Below are positions 53,570-61,945 of a stretch of DNA of 64,000 nucleotides, one piece after another. The DNA is from UBA668 sp963720695 (GTDB lineage: Bacteria > Actinomycetota > Acidimicrobiia > Acidimicrobiales > Ilumatobacteraceae). A program made the position numbers and the translations under genes. Position 1 is the first letter of the stretch, and the number at the start of each line of letters is the position of its first letter. The stretch spans positions 806,001 to 870,000 of the forward strand of contig CAVRGG010000004.1 of the NCBI GenBank assembly GCA_963720695.1, in the 5' to 3' direction. The notes under the pieces were generated by a model, which saw nothing but the letters and a program-made list of their open reading frames with translations, was not told the origin of the DNA and did not search any database.

Positions 53570-54464
53570 TCAGGTGTTGGCGAGCAACCAGGTCCGCTCG
53601 CCGATCGCGAACATCACCCCGGGGCGCATCGAACGCAGCACGTTGACGAGGTTGGCGTGGCTCAGCGACACGCATCCGGCCGTCGGCTTGCTGTTGCCGG
53701 CCGCGTCGAAGCTGAACCGATGCAGGAAGATCGCCGCCGCGTAGGGAGTCTCCCCCGGTGCATCGCCGCTGACGTTCGGTTCCATGTTGGCGCCGATCAA
53801 CGCGGCGTGCTCGTAGGCGCCCGTCACGGCCGGCAGGTACTCGTCGTCGGGCCCTGGACACGCCGAGGCGGAGCGGTACACCAGGTGTCCGTAGTCGGGG
53901 TTGTTCGGGGTGGCTCCGAAGCAGTCCCCCGTGCGCACCCGCCGATACGGGCCGGCGCCGACGCCCGGGTCGGCGGAGTTGCCGAAGAAGCTGAACACCT
54001 GTCCGTCCCACGCCGTCATGGAGCCGAGCGGGAAGACACCGGCCGGCGTCGTCCCGTCACCGCTGCGCCGCTGCAGCAGCGGGCGGGTGCCGGACCGGCC
54101 GAGGCGAGCGTCGTGGCCGCGGCGCCGCACGACCAGCCCTGCGGACCGAGATCGGCCACCTGCAGCTGGCCATGGTCGCGGTCGTCGACGTGGAGATCAC
54201 CACGATCACCTGCGTCACCCCCGGATGGTGGAGGCCGACCCGGAAGGCCACCTGCTGGCAGTCGCCCGCCGGCTGGGGGCCGGACGTCGCGGAACGCGGC
54301 TGCCGGTCGCGGCCGCAGCGCTGGGGCTGGGCGCCGGACGGCCACCACGGACTCGGGCACCGTCGGCCGCGCGATCGGAGTCGAAGCGGGGGCTGGCGAG
54401 CACCAGGGCACCCGACGAACAGGGCTGCACACCCGACTCGTAGCGCGATCGCTACTGGACGCAA
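53570..54464 (-). pseudogene. YkuD-like (L,D-transpeptidase-fold) protein, frame broken
   Basis: Remains of an exported L,D-transpeptidase-fold (YkuD-like) protein. The intact C-terminal part (53570-~54110) has GDGTTPAGVFPLG, IFLHRFSF and the active-site-like TAGCVSLS, where His and Cys are the catalytic pair of this fold. Upstream the protein continues in two other frames: VTQVIVVIS...TATM, then GQLQVADLGPQGWSCGAAAT, then ARLGRSGTRP. The breaks are near 54168-54175 and 54111-54122. Each needs one base restored, so the sequence may be faulty rather than the gene dead. The N-terminal signal region is ambiguous. Confidence 0.7.
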
Positions 54465-54534
54465 TGCGTTCCTTCGAAAGACTCCGTGCCGACCGCTGCG
54501 CCCACCTTACCCAGCCACGGGCGGCCCGCCGTGT

Positions 54535-55653
54535 CTCAGGCGGTCGCCCACCAGTCCACCAGGTGTGCGCGCGGCCGCGAGGGCCAGCGGCCGGTATGCA
54601 GGGTCGTCCACCGCGGCGTGCAGGCAGGCCAAGGTGTACTTGACGAGGTGGGCGTCCTCGTGGAGCGAGGCGGCGAGGGCCAGTTCGGCCACGGTCACGT
54701 CGGGCATCGGGCCCGGCTCGATCACCTCCGGGATCGCCACCTGGCCGTGGGCGGCGCGGAACCCGACCTCGAAGGTGGCGGCCACGGCGAGCGCGGTGCG
54801 GGGGCGCACGCCCGCCCCGGCGAGCGACATCACGGCCTGGGGCATCGTGAGGGCGTGGCTCCAGCCGTACGGCGCCTGGGACGGATCGTCGTGGACCATG
54901 CTCCACAGCGCGGTGCGCGTGAGCACCGCCGTCGTGCCGGGCACGTCGAAGCGCTCCGCCAGCACGGGGGCGAGCAGGCGTTCGGCGACACCGGAGTCCT
55001 GCACCTGCGACATCAACGGGAAGATGAAGTCGCTGCCGGGACGACCGAGCATCGGGGTCGCCCGCAGCGCCGAGCCGAGCAGTCGGGCGTCGCCCTCCTC
55101 CCGGATGTGCTCGTGCCAGCGCACCCGCCACTGCGGTTGCGAGGCGATCCCCCGGAGTGCACCGCGCAGCAGCGTGGCGGGCAGCGTGACCGGGAGCCTG
55201 GCCAGCAGCGAGAGCCCGATCGGGGCGTGTCCGGCGGCGGCCAGCGAGGGCACGATCGCCTCGCCGAGCCGGCCGGTCACCTCGTGCACCGACAGCTGCG
55301 GGAGGAGCGCGACCGCCAGCGCGTCGACGCGATCGAGGTCGCCGTCGGCGATCGCGGCGACGAGCGCCGTCGCCGGCCGCATCGACCGGGTCGGCCGACA
55401 TCGCCAGGGGCTGCTCGACGGGGTCGCCGGCGGCGAGGTACTGGTCGGTGAGCCACTCGATCATGCCGATCGCCTCGGCCTGCCGCGACACCGGCACGTG
55501 GGCCAGGAGGCCGACACGGGCCATCAGCTCGAGGGGCGCGTGGAGGACGAACGAGTTGGCGGGCGCGGCCTTCGGCACGGAGATGACGTCGGCGGCACGG
55601 GTGATGACGGAGGCGTGTGAGGGCGCGATCGCGGACGCGTGATGGGGGGTCAT
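54535..55653 (-). pseudogene. SoxR-box-controlled helical protein, frame broken (questin-oxidase-like, tentative)
   Basis: A protein of roughly 370 residues spread over three frames. The N-terminus runs MTPHHASAIAPSH...LTDQYLAAGDP from 55653. Near 55366-55382 the frame changes to the long middle part, with YGWSHALTMPQAVM and LHEDAHLVKYTLACLHA. Near 54565-54577 it changes again, so that the end reads AHLVDWWATA and stops at 54535. Each break is one extra base. The middle resembles questin-oxidase-like actinobacterial proteins, but I am unsure. It is divergent from soxR, and a SoxR box covers the gap, so it should be a SoxR target responding to redox-cycling compounds. Confidence 0.65.
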
Positions 55654-55669
55654 GCCGGGTACTCTGCTC

Positions 55670-55691
55670 CTTCAAGTGCAGTTGAAGTCAA
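55670..55691. promoter_or_regulatory. SoxR box between the divergent genes
   Basis: CTTCAAGTGCAGTTGAAG (55670-55687) is an 18-bp palindrome with a single mismatched pair, very close to the SoxR consensus CCTCAAGTTAACTTGAGG. On the minus strand TTGACT (55686-55691) would be the -35 of a MerR-type promoter for the divergent gene, with the box in the long spacer. Confidence 0.8.
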
Positions 55692-55730
55692 GGGGGTTCG
55701 GTGACGATCGCCCCAGCGGAGGAACGTGGG

Positions 55731-56204
55731 ATGGACAGTCACGACCTGATCTCGATCGGCCAGCTCTCCACCCGCGCCGGGGTGGCGGCGTCCGCCCTGC
55801 GGTTCTACGAGGACCAGGGCCTGATCGGCCCGGCAGCACGAGCGCCGTCGGGCAAGCGCCGCTTCCCTCGTGACACCCTGCGCCGCGTCGCGTTCATCCG
55901 TACCGCCCAACGCGTCGGCCTGTCGCTCGAGGAGATCCGCTCGGCGCTGGCGACGTTGCCCGACGGGCGCACGCCGACGCCGGAGGACTGGAGCGCGCTG
56001 TCCACTGCGTGGCGCACCCGCCTCGACGACCAGATCCGCCTCCTCGTCGCCCTGCGCGACGACCTCGATTCGTGCATCGGTTGCGGCTGCCTCAGCCTGG
56101 AACGGTGCGCGCTCTACAACCCCGACGACGTCGCCGCCCGCCTCGGCCACGGTCCCCGGTACCTCAAGGGCAACACGCCGCGCGACGCCGGCGTCGACGT
56201 GTGA
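55731..56204 (+). CDS. soxR: Redox-sensing MerR-family regulator SoxR
   Basis: SoxR of 157 residues (E. coli 154). The MerR helix-turn-helix starts LISIGQLSTRAGVAASALRFYE. The [2Fe-2S] ligands are Cys115, Cys118, Cys120 and Cys126 (SCIGCGCLSLERC). The oxidised cluster activates target promoters. The ATG at 55731 has GGAGGA seven bases upstream; a GTG at 55701 would add ten residues. The box in front of it is a close match to a SoxR site. The last ~50 bases of the gene are repeated 3 kb downstream. Confidence 0.94.
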   Translation: MDSHDLISIGQLSTRAGVAASALRFYEDQGLIGPAARAPSGKRRFPRDTLRRVAFIRTAQRVGLSLEEIRSALATLPDGRTPTPEDWSALSTAWRTRLDDQIRLLVALRDDLDSCIGCGCLSLERCALYNPDDVAARLGHGPRYLKGNTPRDAGVDV

Positions 56205-56210
56205 ACGAGT
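56157..56210 (+). repeat. Direct repeat, left copy (soxR 3' end)
   Basis: A 54-bp stretch covering the last codons and stop of soxR plus six bases. A second copy at 59210-59263 matches at 50 of 54 positions, the four differences being clustered. The pair brackets the island. Confidence 0.75.
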
Positions 56211-56543
56211 GAGCCAAGTCGACGGCGTATCCGAGAAGGGGCCGGCGCGACTGGCAGGCACGATCGACTTCAGCAGCTCCTAGCGCACTCGTGCTCTGGC
56301 CTACCGGTCTCACGTTCCGCACTTCCGGGGACCGCCGTTACGGTCAATTCTCCTGCTCGCACCCCCACCGCTCAGCCAGCTCGCGAAGTTGACAGTCGGG
56401 TGTAAACCGACTCGGTCTACCTGGGGAAATCGCCCTAGCCAAACTCGGGCTCGACTTCAAACTGCAAGTCGAGCGCGAGTCCGTGGTCTTCTTGCTGTCG
56501 AGATGGATCACTCTGAGCCATGATTGGGCGCACTGTCCGCCTC
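56211..56543. other. Gene-poor left end of the island
   Basis: No convincing gene. An 86-codon minus-strand reading (56344-56604) has no RBS or coding-like composition. Base composition falls below the neighbours after about 56340, suggesting transferred DNA. Confidence 0.5.
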
Positions 56544-56792
56544 TCAGCTGAGTGCAATCAGAAACAGGCCGATGATGACCAGCAGAAGAATGAGCAATAG
56601 CCAATGCTTCAAGTATCGATCTAGAATGCTACCGGCGGCCGTGTAGTTGTATGTCAATTGACTGATTGGCTGACCAGTCTTGGGATCGTCGGGAAGCGTT
56701 GGAGGGCGGATGATTCTAATGATGAGGAGGTTAATTAGCGGGAACAGCAGAATTAGCGCTACGAAGAGGGCCCCACGGCCAATATCAGCCAT
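56544..56792 (-). CDS. Two-helix membrane protein, possible immunity protein
   Basis: Protein of 82 residues with one hydrophobic helix near the N-terminus (GALFVALILLFPLINLL), a ~35-residue polar loop and a second near the C-terminus (HWLLLILLLVIIGLFLIAL). The ATG at 56792 overlaps the stop of the RHS fragment by eight bases (ATGGCTGA), the arrangement of a polymorphic-toxin tip followed by its immunity gene. Base composition is clearly more AT-rich than the chromosome around it, a sign of transfer. I recognise no family; the immunity role is inferred from position. Confidence 0.6.
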   Translation of the reverse strand: MADIGRGALFVALILLFPLINLLIIRIIRPPTLPDDPKTGQPISQLTYNYTAAGSILDRYLKHWLLLILLLVIIGLFLIALS

Positions 56793-57009
56793 TGGGCAAC
56801 GCACTCTGCACAGCGGCGACAGCATCAAATACGGGAAAGAAGAATTTAGTTGCGTTCACTGCCGCCGCGGCCTGTATGCCGGAGTAGCCGAGACCCTCTG
56901 CTGTACTCGCAGTTAGTGACGCGGGGTCGTAGTAGCGGTTGTTGAGGTAACCGCTACGACGCGAGCGACAGCACGGTCGTACCCGGTTCGCGGCCCGGCT
57001 CATGGGCAC
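56785..57009 (-). pseudogene. RHS/WapA-type toxin C-terminal fragment
   Basis: Only the end of an RHS protein remains. The RHS core motif YLNNRYYDP is followed by a unique ~40-residue tip (TASTAEGLGYSGIQAAAA...FFFPVFDAVAAVQSALPNG) and a stop overlapping the next gene. Just upstream GTTVLSLAS reads in another frame: one extra base near 56952-56956 breaks LASYGYLNNRYYDP. No more RHS repeats are found upstream, where the antitoxin gene lies. It looks like a displaced toxin tip with its immunity gene, as left behind when RHS loci exchange cassettes. Confidence 0.65.
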
Positions 57010-57029
57010 CGCGTGCTCCAGGACTGTGG

Positions 57030-57311
57030 TCAGGCGACCTCCAGATATCTGCGCAACGCCTCACGAATGACCTCACTCGTCGTCGTTTCGTCCGCGATGG
57101 CGCGGGCGTCGATCGCCGCCTTCAACTCCGGATCGATTCGCACCGGCACCACCTCGGCCGGGGCCGTGCCGATCATCGGCCTGCCACGTCGACGCGACTT
57201 GAGCTCCTCGACATCGAACACGTCGGTCTCCACCCTCGTAGCGATCGCGTCGATGTCTTCATCAGTCAGTACCCGCCCAGAGGCGGTCCGATGGATCTTG
57301 GGGTCACTCAT
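57030..57311 (-). CDS. Ribbon-helix-helix (CopG-like) antitoxin
   Basis: Protein of 93 residues. The N-terminal half is charged (LTDEDIDAIATRVETDVFDVEELKSRRRG), as expected for the toxin-binding part. The C-terminal half is a ribbon-helix-helix: VVPVRIDPELKAAIDARA followed by TSEVIREALRRYLE. It would bind DNA as a dimer and neutralise the toxin. The ATG at 57311 overlaps the end of the toxin gene by 8 bases. Confidence 0.82.
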   Translation of the reverse strand: MSDPKIHRTASGRVLTDEDIDAIATRVETDVFDVEELKSRRRGRPMIGTAPAEVVPVRIDPELKAAIDARAIADETTTSEVIREALRRYLEVA

Positions 57312-57567
57312 CTCGTGTTTCTCCCTCCGGCAACAGCCCATAGAACGAAGCACGCAGTGGCATCGCGTGAATCACCATCATCCGCTCGTCCGCCAACTCG
57401 AGCCACACGATCTCCAACAGATTGCCGGCCAGGTCGGGCCCGATTGCCAACACCCTCGGCGGGTCGCCGTCCACATCGAGATCGACCGTGACCAATCGCC
57501 GCCCGAGCGCATGCGCGATCGCCTCCACAGCAATCCCGTGCCTGAACGCCGAGCGATGAAACTCCAC
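57304..57567 (-). CDS. Toxin-like partner of the CopG-type antitoxin
   Basis: Protein of 87 residues, encoded before its antitoxin (toxin-first order, as in HigBA and BrnTA). EFHRSAFRHGIAVEAIAHAL, a VLAIGPDLAGNLLEIVWLEL strand-turn and MMVIHAMPLR are visible, with the look of a small RelE/BrnT-like alpha-beta fold. I recall similar proteins next to CopG-type genes in actinobacteria, but cannot name the family with certainty. The GTG at 57567 is the plausible start. A promoter is not obvious. Confidence 0.68.
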   Translation of the reverse strand: MEFHRSAFRHGIAVEAIAHALGRRLVTVDLDVDGDPPRVLAIGPDLAGNLLEIVWLELADERMMVIHAMPLRASFYGLLPEGETRDE

Positions 57568-57622
57568 ACGGCTGCAACGTAATACACAAATGTAGAATGG
57601 GCAACCCCATCCGGCAAGCCCT

Positions 57623-58057
57623 CGTTGGCGCACCGCCCCGACGATGACCGCCGACCTGGTGACGGACGCGTTGAATATGGCGGCCTTCTCACGCAGTCAC
57701 CAGTTCCGGCGCGGCGTGATCGCACACTCCGATGCCGGTTCGCAATACGTGTCGGTGAACTACACCGAACGCCTCGGAGAAATCGGTGCCCTCGCTTCCA
57801 TCGGCAGCATCGGCGACAGCTACGACAACGCGCTCGCCGAAAGTGTGAACGGGCTCTACAAGACCGAGCTCATCCGCCGCCGAGGCCCGGGGCGCGACGC
57901 CGACCACGTCGAACTGGAGACCCTCGCCTGGGTCGACTGATTCAACAACCGCCGGTTGCACAGCGAACTCGGCGACACCTCACCCACCGAGTTCGAAGCC
58001 GAGCACTACGCTCGAACCGGGGGCCAACGACAAGCCCCAGCACCCGCCCGGACCTGA
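57623..58057 (+). pseudogene. IS3-type transposase (rve domain) remnant
   Basis: C-terminal part of an IS3-family integrase-core transposase. It has lost its 5' part; sequence like the family begins at WRTAPTM near 57625. HSDAGSQYVS (DDE second Asp) and SYDNALAESVNGLYKTELI (third, Glu) are intact. Where the family reads WVDWFNNRRLH, the Trp codon is TGA (57938-57940), a nonsense change. The frame continues to a normal end at 58057. No inverted repeats of the element are evident. Not functional. Confidence 0.85.
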
Positions 58058-58066
58058 TGCAAGGAC

Positions 58067-58557
58067 CGGCCGGTTCAACATTCCGCACCCAGCGCGAGGC
58101 CGACGCGTACAGCTTCGGTCCGCTCAGACGTGGACGCCGCTCTTGAATCGACCCCGACGCCGCCAAGGTGACGTTGGAGGAGTACGCGGACCGCGCTGGC
58201 TCGCCGAGCGACCGCAGCTGGGAACCGGGCACCCGCGAGCTGTACGAGGGCGAGTTGCGCCTGCTCATCCTGCCGGCGCTCGGCGCGACGGAACTTCCTG
58301 AGGCGACACCGAGCCGCATCCGCACCTGGCACGCCGAGGATGATCGCAGTCGGCAAGCCGGGCACCCCGACGGTTGCCAAGTCCTGTCGACTGGTGCCCG
58401 CGACGTCCTCCACCGCGGTGGAGGACGGCATCGGACGGCTCGCAACCCGTGCGTCGTGAAGAGTGCCGCCACGGAACGCCCTGCAGAGCGTCCGGTTGCG
58501 GCGACCGATCTGCTCGACCTCACGTCGCATGAGAAGCCAGCCGGAAGTGCGTATTGA
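58067..58557 (+). pseudogene. Degenerate tyrosine integrase (N-terminal half)
   Basis: Remains of a phage/ICE-type tyrosine recombinase. Order matches the family: RTQREADAY, then DPDAAKVTLEEYADR, RELYEGELRLLILPALGA and RIRTWHA. In another frame follow KPGTPTVAKS and TAVEDGIGRL, then RNPCVVKSAATERP in the first. So at least three frame changes and an in-frame stop are present, and the catalytic C-terminal half (R-H-R-Y) is missing. It stands in the island next to the transposase remnant and may be what brought the island to soxR. Confidence 0.78.
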
Positions 58558-58570
58558 AATACTGCCCGTA

Positions 58571-58795
58571 TTAGGTCACAAGAAATATAACCATAAGGAG
58601 AACCGCGAAGACCATGAAGACAACCCCGAAGACTGTTACGGATCTCTCGATATTGTCCGATGATCGATACTCTCTTAGATCCACCGTGCCGTGTCGCTTC
58701 AGCAATTCTGCGAGCCATTGGCGTTTCCGAACAATGATATTTCCGGCCAAGAACATCAAGGAGTAGGTCGTCACGAATAGGATTCCCAAATCCAT
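58571..58795 (-). CDS. Second small two-helix membrane protein
   Basis: Protein of 74 residues with two hydrophobic helices (LGILFVTTYSLMFLAGNII and TVFGVVFMVFAVLLMVIFLV) separated by a ~35-residue charged loop (RKRQWLAELLKRHG...). AT-rich like the first small membrane protein in this island and with the same layout, so it may be another orphan immunity-type protein. An AAAGGA lies directly upstream of the ATG. No toxin fragment precedes it. Function unknown. Confidence 0.5.
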   Translation of the reverse strand: MDLGILFVTTYSLMFLAGNIIVRKRQWLAELLKRHGTVDLREYRSSDNIERSVTVFGVVFMVFAVLLMVIFLVT

Positions 58796-59209
58796 ATCCT
58801 TTCACGAAGTCTCCAACACGCAGCCATCACAGTGTAAGACCGGCCGCCAGCTAGAGGGACCTTAACATTCTCGCCCCTACCAAGGGCACGTTTGCGCAGT
58901 AAACAAGGGATGCGCCGGAACAGCTCGGATCAGAGGGCTTGAGAACCCCCGTTTGGTAGAAGCCGCAGATAGGCCGTGTAGGCGAACCAAGCATCCGGCC
59001 CGGCCGTAAAGCAGGTAGCCGGAATCCACGCGTGCTGACAGTCTGCGAAATGTGACCCGCCAAATCGAGCCACGAATGGACGGCTCGCGATGCGGGTGGG
59101 CGATCGCCGCTCAAGGCCGTCGGGAGGGGGACGTGGCGCGGGGCGCCGCGAGTTTCGCCTCCTGGTCACGTGCACGATCGCGCCGCCGGCCGGCTCGGGC
59201 ACGGGTCCG
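58796..59209. other. Right end of the island, no gene recognised
   Basis: An 87-codon minus-strand reading (58851-59114) has no RBS and no family signal. The first part is AT-richer, the second returns to chromosome-like GC. The soxR-end repeat starts at 59210. Confidence 0.5.
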
Positions 59210-59263
59210 CGGTACCTCAAGGGCAACACGCCCGCGGACGCCGGCGTCGACGTGTGAACGAGT
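59210..59263 (+). repeat. Direct repeat, right copy (soxR 3' end)
   Basis: Copy of the soxR terminus at 56157-56210, 50 of 54 bases the same, including the TGA stop. Weaker similarity extends ~30 bases further left. It is the right border of the island, 52 bases before tRNA-Arg. Confidence 0.75.
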
Positions 59264-59315
59264 TGCGGCGGCCCCGCGTTTGGTCGGTATCGTGGCGCTG
59301 TCCTTCGGGACCCCC

Positions 59316-59390
59316 GCCCTCGTAGCTCAGGGGATAGAGCATCGGTTTCCGGAACCGTGTGCGGGAGTTCGAATCTCTCCGAGGGCGCCA
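59316..59390 (+). tRNA. tRNA-Arg (anticodon CCG)
   Basis: A 75-base cloverleaf including encoded CCA. Acceptor GCCCTCG pairs with CGAGGGC. D-stem GCTC/GAGC. The anticodon stem has four pairs and the loop TTCCGGA contains CCG, reading CGG codons. T-arm GGGAG TTCGAAT CTCTC. Base 27 is unpaired with 43 (T-T). No intron. Confidence 0.95.
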
Positions 59391-59404
59391 TTTCCGGCGT
59401 CGGG

Positions 59405-59410
59405 TACATT
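59405..59410 (+). promoter_or_regulatory. -10 hexamer, probable leaderless promoter of the Abhydrolase_9-type gene
   Basis: TACATT, eight bases before the ATG at 59419. It supports 59419, not 59477, as the start. Confidence 0.5.
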
Positions 59411-59418
59411 GCAGCCCC

Positions 59419-61195
59419 ATGCAGCAGCTGGCCGACGAGACCTCCGTCGACGACATCGACCTCCCCTCCGAGCGAGATGCGGCCGAGCCCGTGCCCGACG
59501 ACTCCGGACGCACCGTCCGGCCCTGAGCGGCCGTCCTGGCGGACGTCGCTGTTCCGCCGTCCGTCCTTCGGCGGGCTCGCCCTCGCCGTGTTGTTCTGGT
59601 GGAAGTCGCTCTCGCCGAGCCTGATGCCGCGCAGCGCGGTCGCGCAGGGAATGGTCAGCGCCGTCTGCATCGGCTTCGCGCTCCTCGTCGGCACGTTCCT
59701 GGGCTACCTGATCCACCGCCTGCTGGCTCGCTTCGACGTGCGCGTCCCCGCTCCGTTGCGGCGCGGGTTGTGGATCGCTCTCGCCGCCGCGGCCGCGGTC
59801 GTCGTGCTCGTCGGACTCGCCGTCTGGACCACCTGGCAGAACGAGCACCGCGACCTGATGGGGCTCGATCACCTCTCGGGGACCTCACTGGTCCCGCTGA
59901 TCGTGGCGACGATCGTGCTGACCGCCGTGCTGATCCTCATCGCCCGTGTGATCTGGCGCGGGATCCGGGCGATCGATCGCTGGGTCGCCCGCCACCTGCC
60001 TCGCACGGGTGCCACGGTGGCCACCGTGATCGTCGTCGTCCTGATCGCCCAGTGGGCGCTGGGGGCCGGCTTCGGGGCGTTCGAGAACTGGGCCCGCGAC
60101 ACGTTCCGCACGGTCGACGACGGCACCGAGGACGGCATCACCCAGCCCATGCAGCCCACCGTCTCGGGCAGCCCCGACTCGCTGATCCCGTGGGACACGC
60201 TCGGCCTGCAGGGCCGGACGTTCGTCGCTCGCGCCACACCGGAGGCGGAGCTGAAGAAGTTCCCGAGTGGACGCAAGGTGCTGCCCCCCATCCGGATCTA
60301 CGCCGGTCTCGCCTCGGCCGACGACGCGGCCGCACGCGCCGACCTCGCGGTGCGCGACCTCGAGCGCGCCGGTGGGTTCGACCGCGCCGTGCTCGTCGTC
60401 ACCACGGTCACCGGCACGGGCTGGGTCGACCCCGACGCGGCGCTCGCCATCGAGCAGCTCTACGGCGGCGACACGGCGATGATCGCGATCCAGTACTCGT
60501 TCCTGCCCAGCTGGATCTCCACGCTCGTCGACTCCGAGGTCGCCCAGGAGGCCGGGGCCGAGCTGTTCAACGCCGTGTCGCAGCGATGGTCGCAGCTCCC
60601 CGAGCAGGATCGCCCGAAGCTGGTCGTGTTCGGCCAGAGCCTCGGCTCGCTCGGCGCCGAAGCGGCGTTCGCCGGCCGTGACGACCGCACCTCGGTGGCG
60701 AACATGGTGGGACGCACCGACGGCGTGCTGTTCACCGGGCCGACCAACTCGAACACGATCTGGCAGCAGCTCGTCGGCGCCCGCAACGACGCGTCCACCG
60801 CGTGGCTCCCCGTCTACGAGGACGGCACGTCGGTGCGGTTCGCGAATCGACCCGAGGAGCTGCTCACCCCCGACGAGTCGTGGGCGTTCCCGAGGGTGCT
60901 GTACATCCAGCACCCGTCGGACCCGGTGACGTTCTGGAACTGGGAGACGATGTGGTCCGAGCCGGACTGGATCAAGGACCCCAAGGGCTACGACATCCCG
61001 GGGCGGGCATCGTGGTTCCCGTTCGTCACCTGGGCCCAGGGCGTGGCCGACCTCTCCGCGGGATTCGGCGCGAAGCCCGGATACGGCCACGACTACAGCA
61101 ACGCGTTCGTCGCCGGCTGGGCGGCGGTGATCCCGCCCGACGGGTGGACGGCCGAGGACACGGTGACGTTGCAGGCGCTCCTGGCGCACGGCTGA
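59419..61195 (+). CDS. Membrane alpha/beta hydrolase (Abhydrolase_9-like), N-terminal frameshift
   Basis: Multi-helix membrane protein with a C-terminal alpha/beta hydrolase domain. The N-terminal ~35 residues (MQQLADETSVDDIDLPSERD...) lie in one frame, with strongly G/C-ending codons, and hit a TGA. Removing one C from CCC at 59521-59523 joins them to PERPSWRTSLFRRPSFGGL. Four helices follow. The hydrolase domain has the nucleophile in FGQSLGSLGAEAA, plus YIQHPSDPVTFWN near the C-terminus. This matches DUF-type Abhydrolase_9 proteins, whose substrate is unknown. If the frameshift is ignored, translation could start at 59477. Confidence 0.82.
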
Positions 61196-61205
61196 CCCCG
61201 TCGCG

Positions 61206-61905
61206 ATGCAACCCGTCGGCACCCGCCGCGCCCTGACGGTCACGCTGGCCGTGCTCGCCGCGGCGATCGTGATCCGCTCCACGGTCGTGCCGTCGTGGGC
61301 GGACTTCTGGTTCAACGTGGCCCTGATCGGGGTGCTCGTCGGACTGGCACACTGGGCTTCGCTCACCCGACCAGAACTCGGGCTCGCGCCCGAGTCCGTC
61401 CCCGGTGGCGTCGTCGCCGGAGCGGGGGCGTTCGCGGCGGTGTCGGTCGATCATCGGCATCGGCGCCGCGCTCCCACTCACCGTGGGCCTCTTCGATGAC
61501 GACCGGGTGTCGATCGGTCCCGCCGAGATGCTGGTCAAGGTGCTCGTCGTGATCCCGGTGGGCACCGTGCTCCTGGAAGAGTTCGCGTTCCGCGGTGTCG
61601 TGCTCGGACTGGCCGGCAGGATCATGACCCCGATGCGTGCGGTGGCCGCCGCCGCCCTTGCGTTCGGGTGCTGGCACATCGTGACCGCGTGGAACTCATC
61701 CGGACAGAACACGGCGCTCGCCGACGCGACCACGTCGACGGTGGGTCGGATCGGGTCGGTGCTCGGGACCGTCGTCGTCACCTCGTTGGCCGGCGCGGCC
61801 TTCGGGTGGTTGCGGGTCCGGTTCCGCAGTCTCCTCGTGCCGATCGCCGCTCACCTCGCGACCAACTCCGTCGCCTTCATGGCAGCGTGGCTCATCGCTC
61901 GCTGA
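61206..61905 (+). pseudogene. CPBP/CAAX-type membrane protease, frame broken
   Basis: Intramembrane CPBP-family glutamic protease of ~230 residues. The family motifs are intact in the second part: LLEEFAFRGVV (EExxxR), FGCWHIV (with His) and HLATNSVAFM (HxxxN). The first part gives two helices up to GAGAFAAVSV. It then loses the frame near 61446-61450, where dropping one G gives VSVIIGIGAALP. The ATG at 61206 is 10 bases after the hydrolase stop, so the two are co-transcribed. The break looks like a sequencing indel. Confidence 0.8.
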
Positions 61906-61945
61906 TCGACGGAACCGGGCACTCGTGTCCGGCGTCGAACCCGCC

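Noticed and set aside
56344..56604. 86-codon minus-strand ORF at the left end of the island
   Set aside because: No RBS, no family signal and non-coding-like composition.
58851..59114. 87-codon minus-strand ORF near the right end of the island
   Set aside because: No RBS, no conserved motif and no codon bias like neighbouring genes.
59477..59479. ATG as the start of the Abhydrolase_9-type hydrolase
   Set aside because: A -10 hexamer, an ATG at 59419 and a clearly coding 35-codon stretch in another frame point to an upstream start interrupted by a one-base insertion.
59217..59513. Minus-strand ORF with RRDSNSRTRFRKPMLY across tRNA-Arg
   Set aside because: This is the well-known false protein made by reading a tRNA gene backwards.
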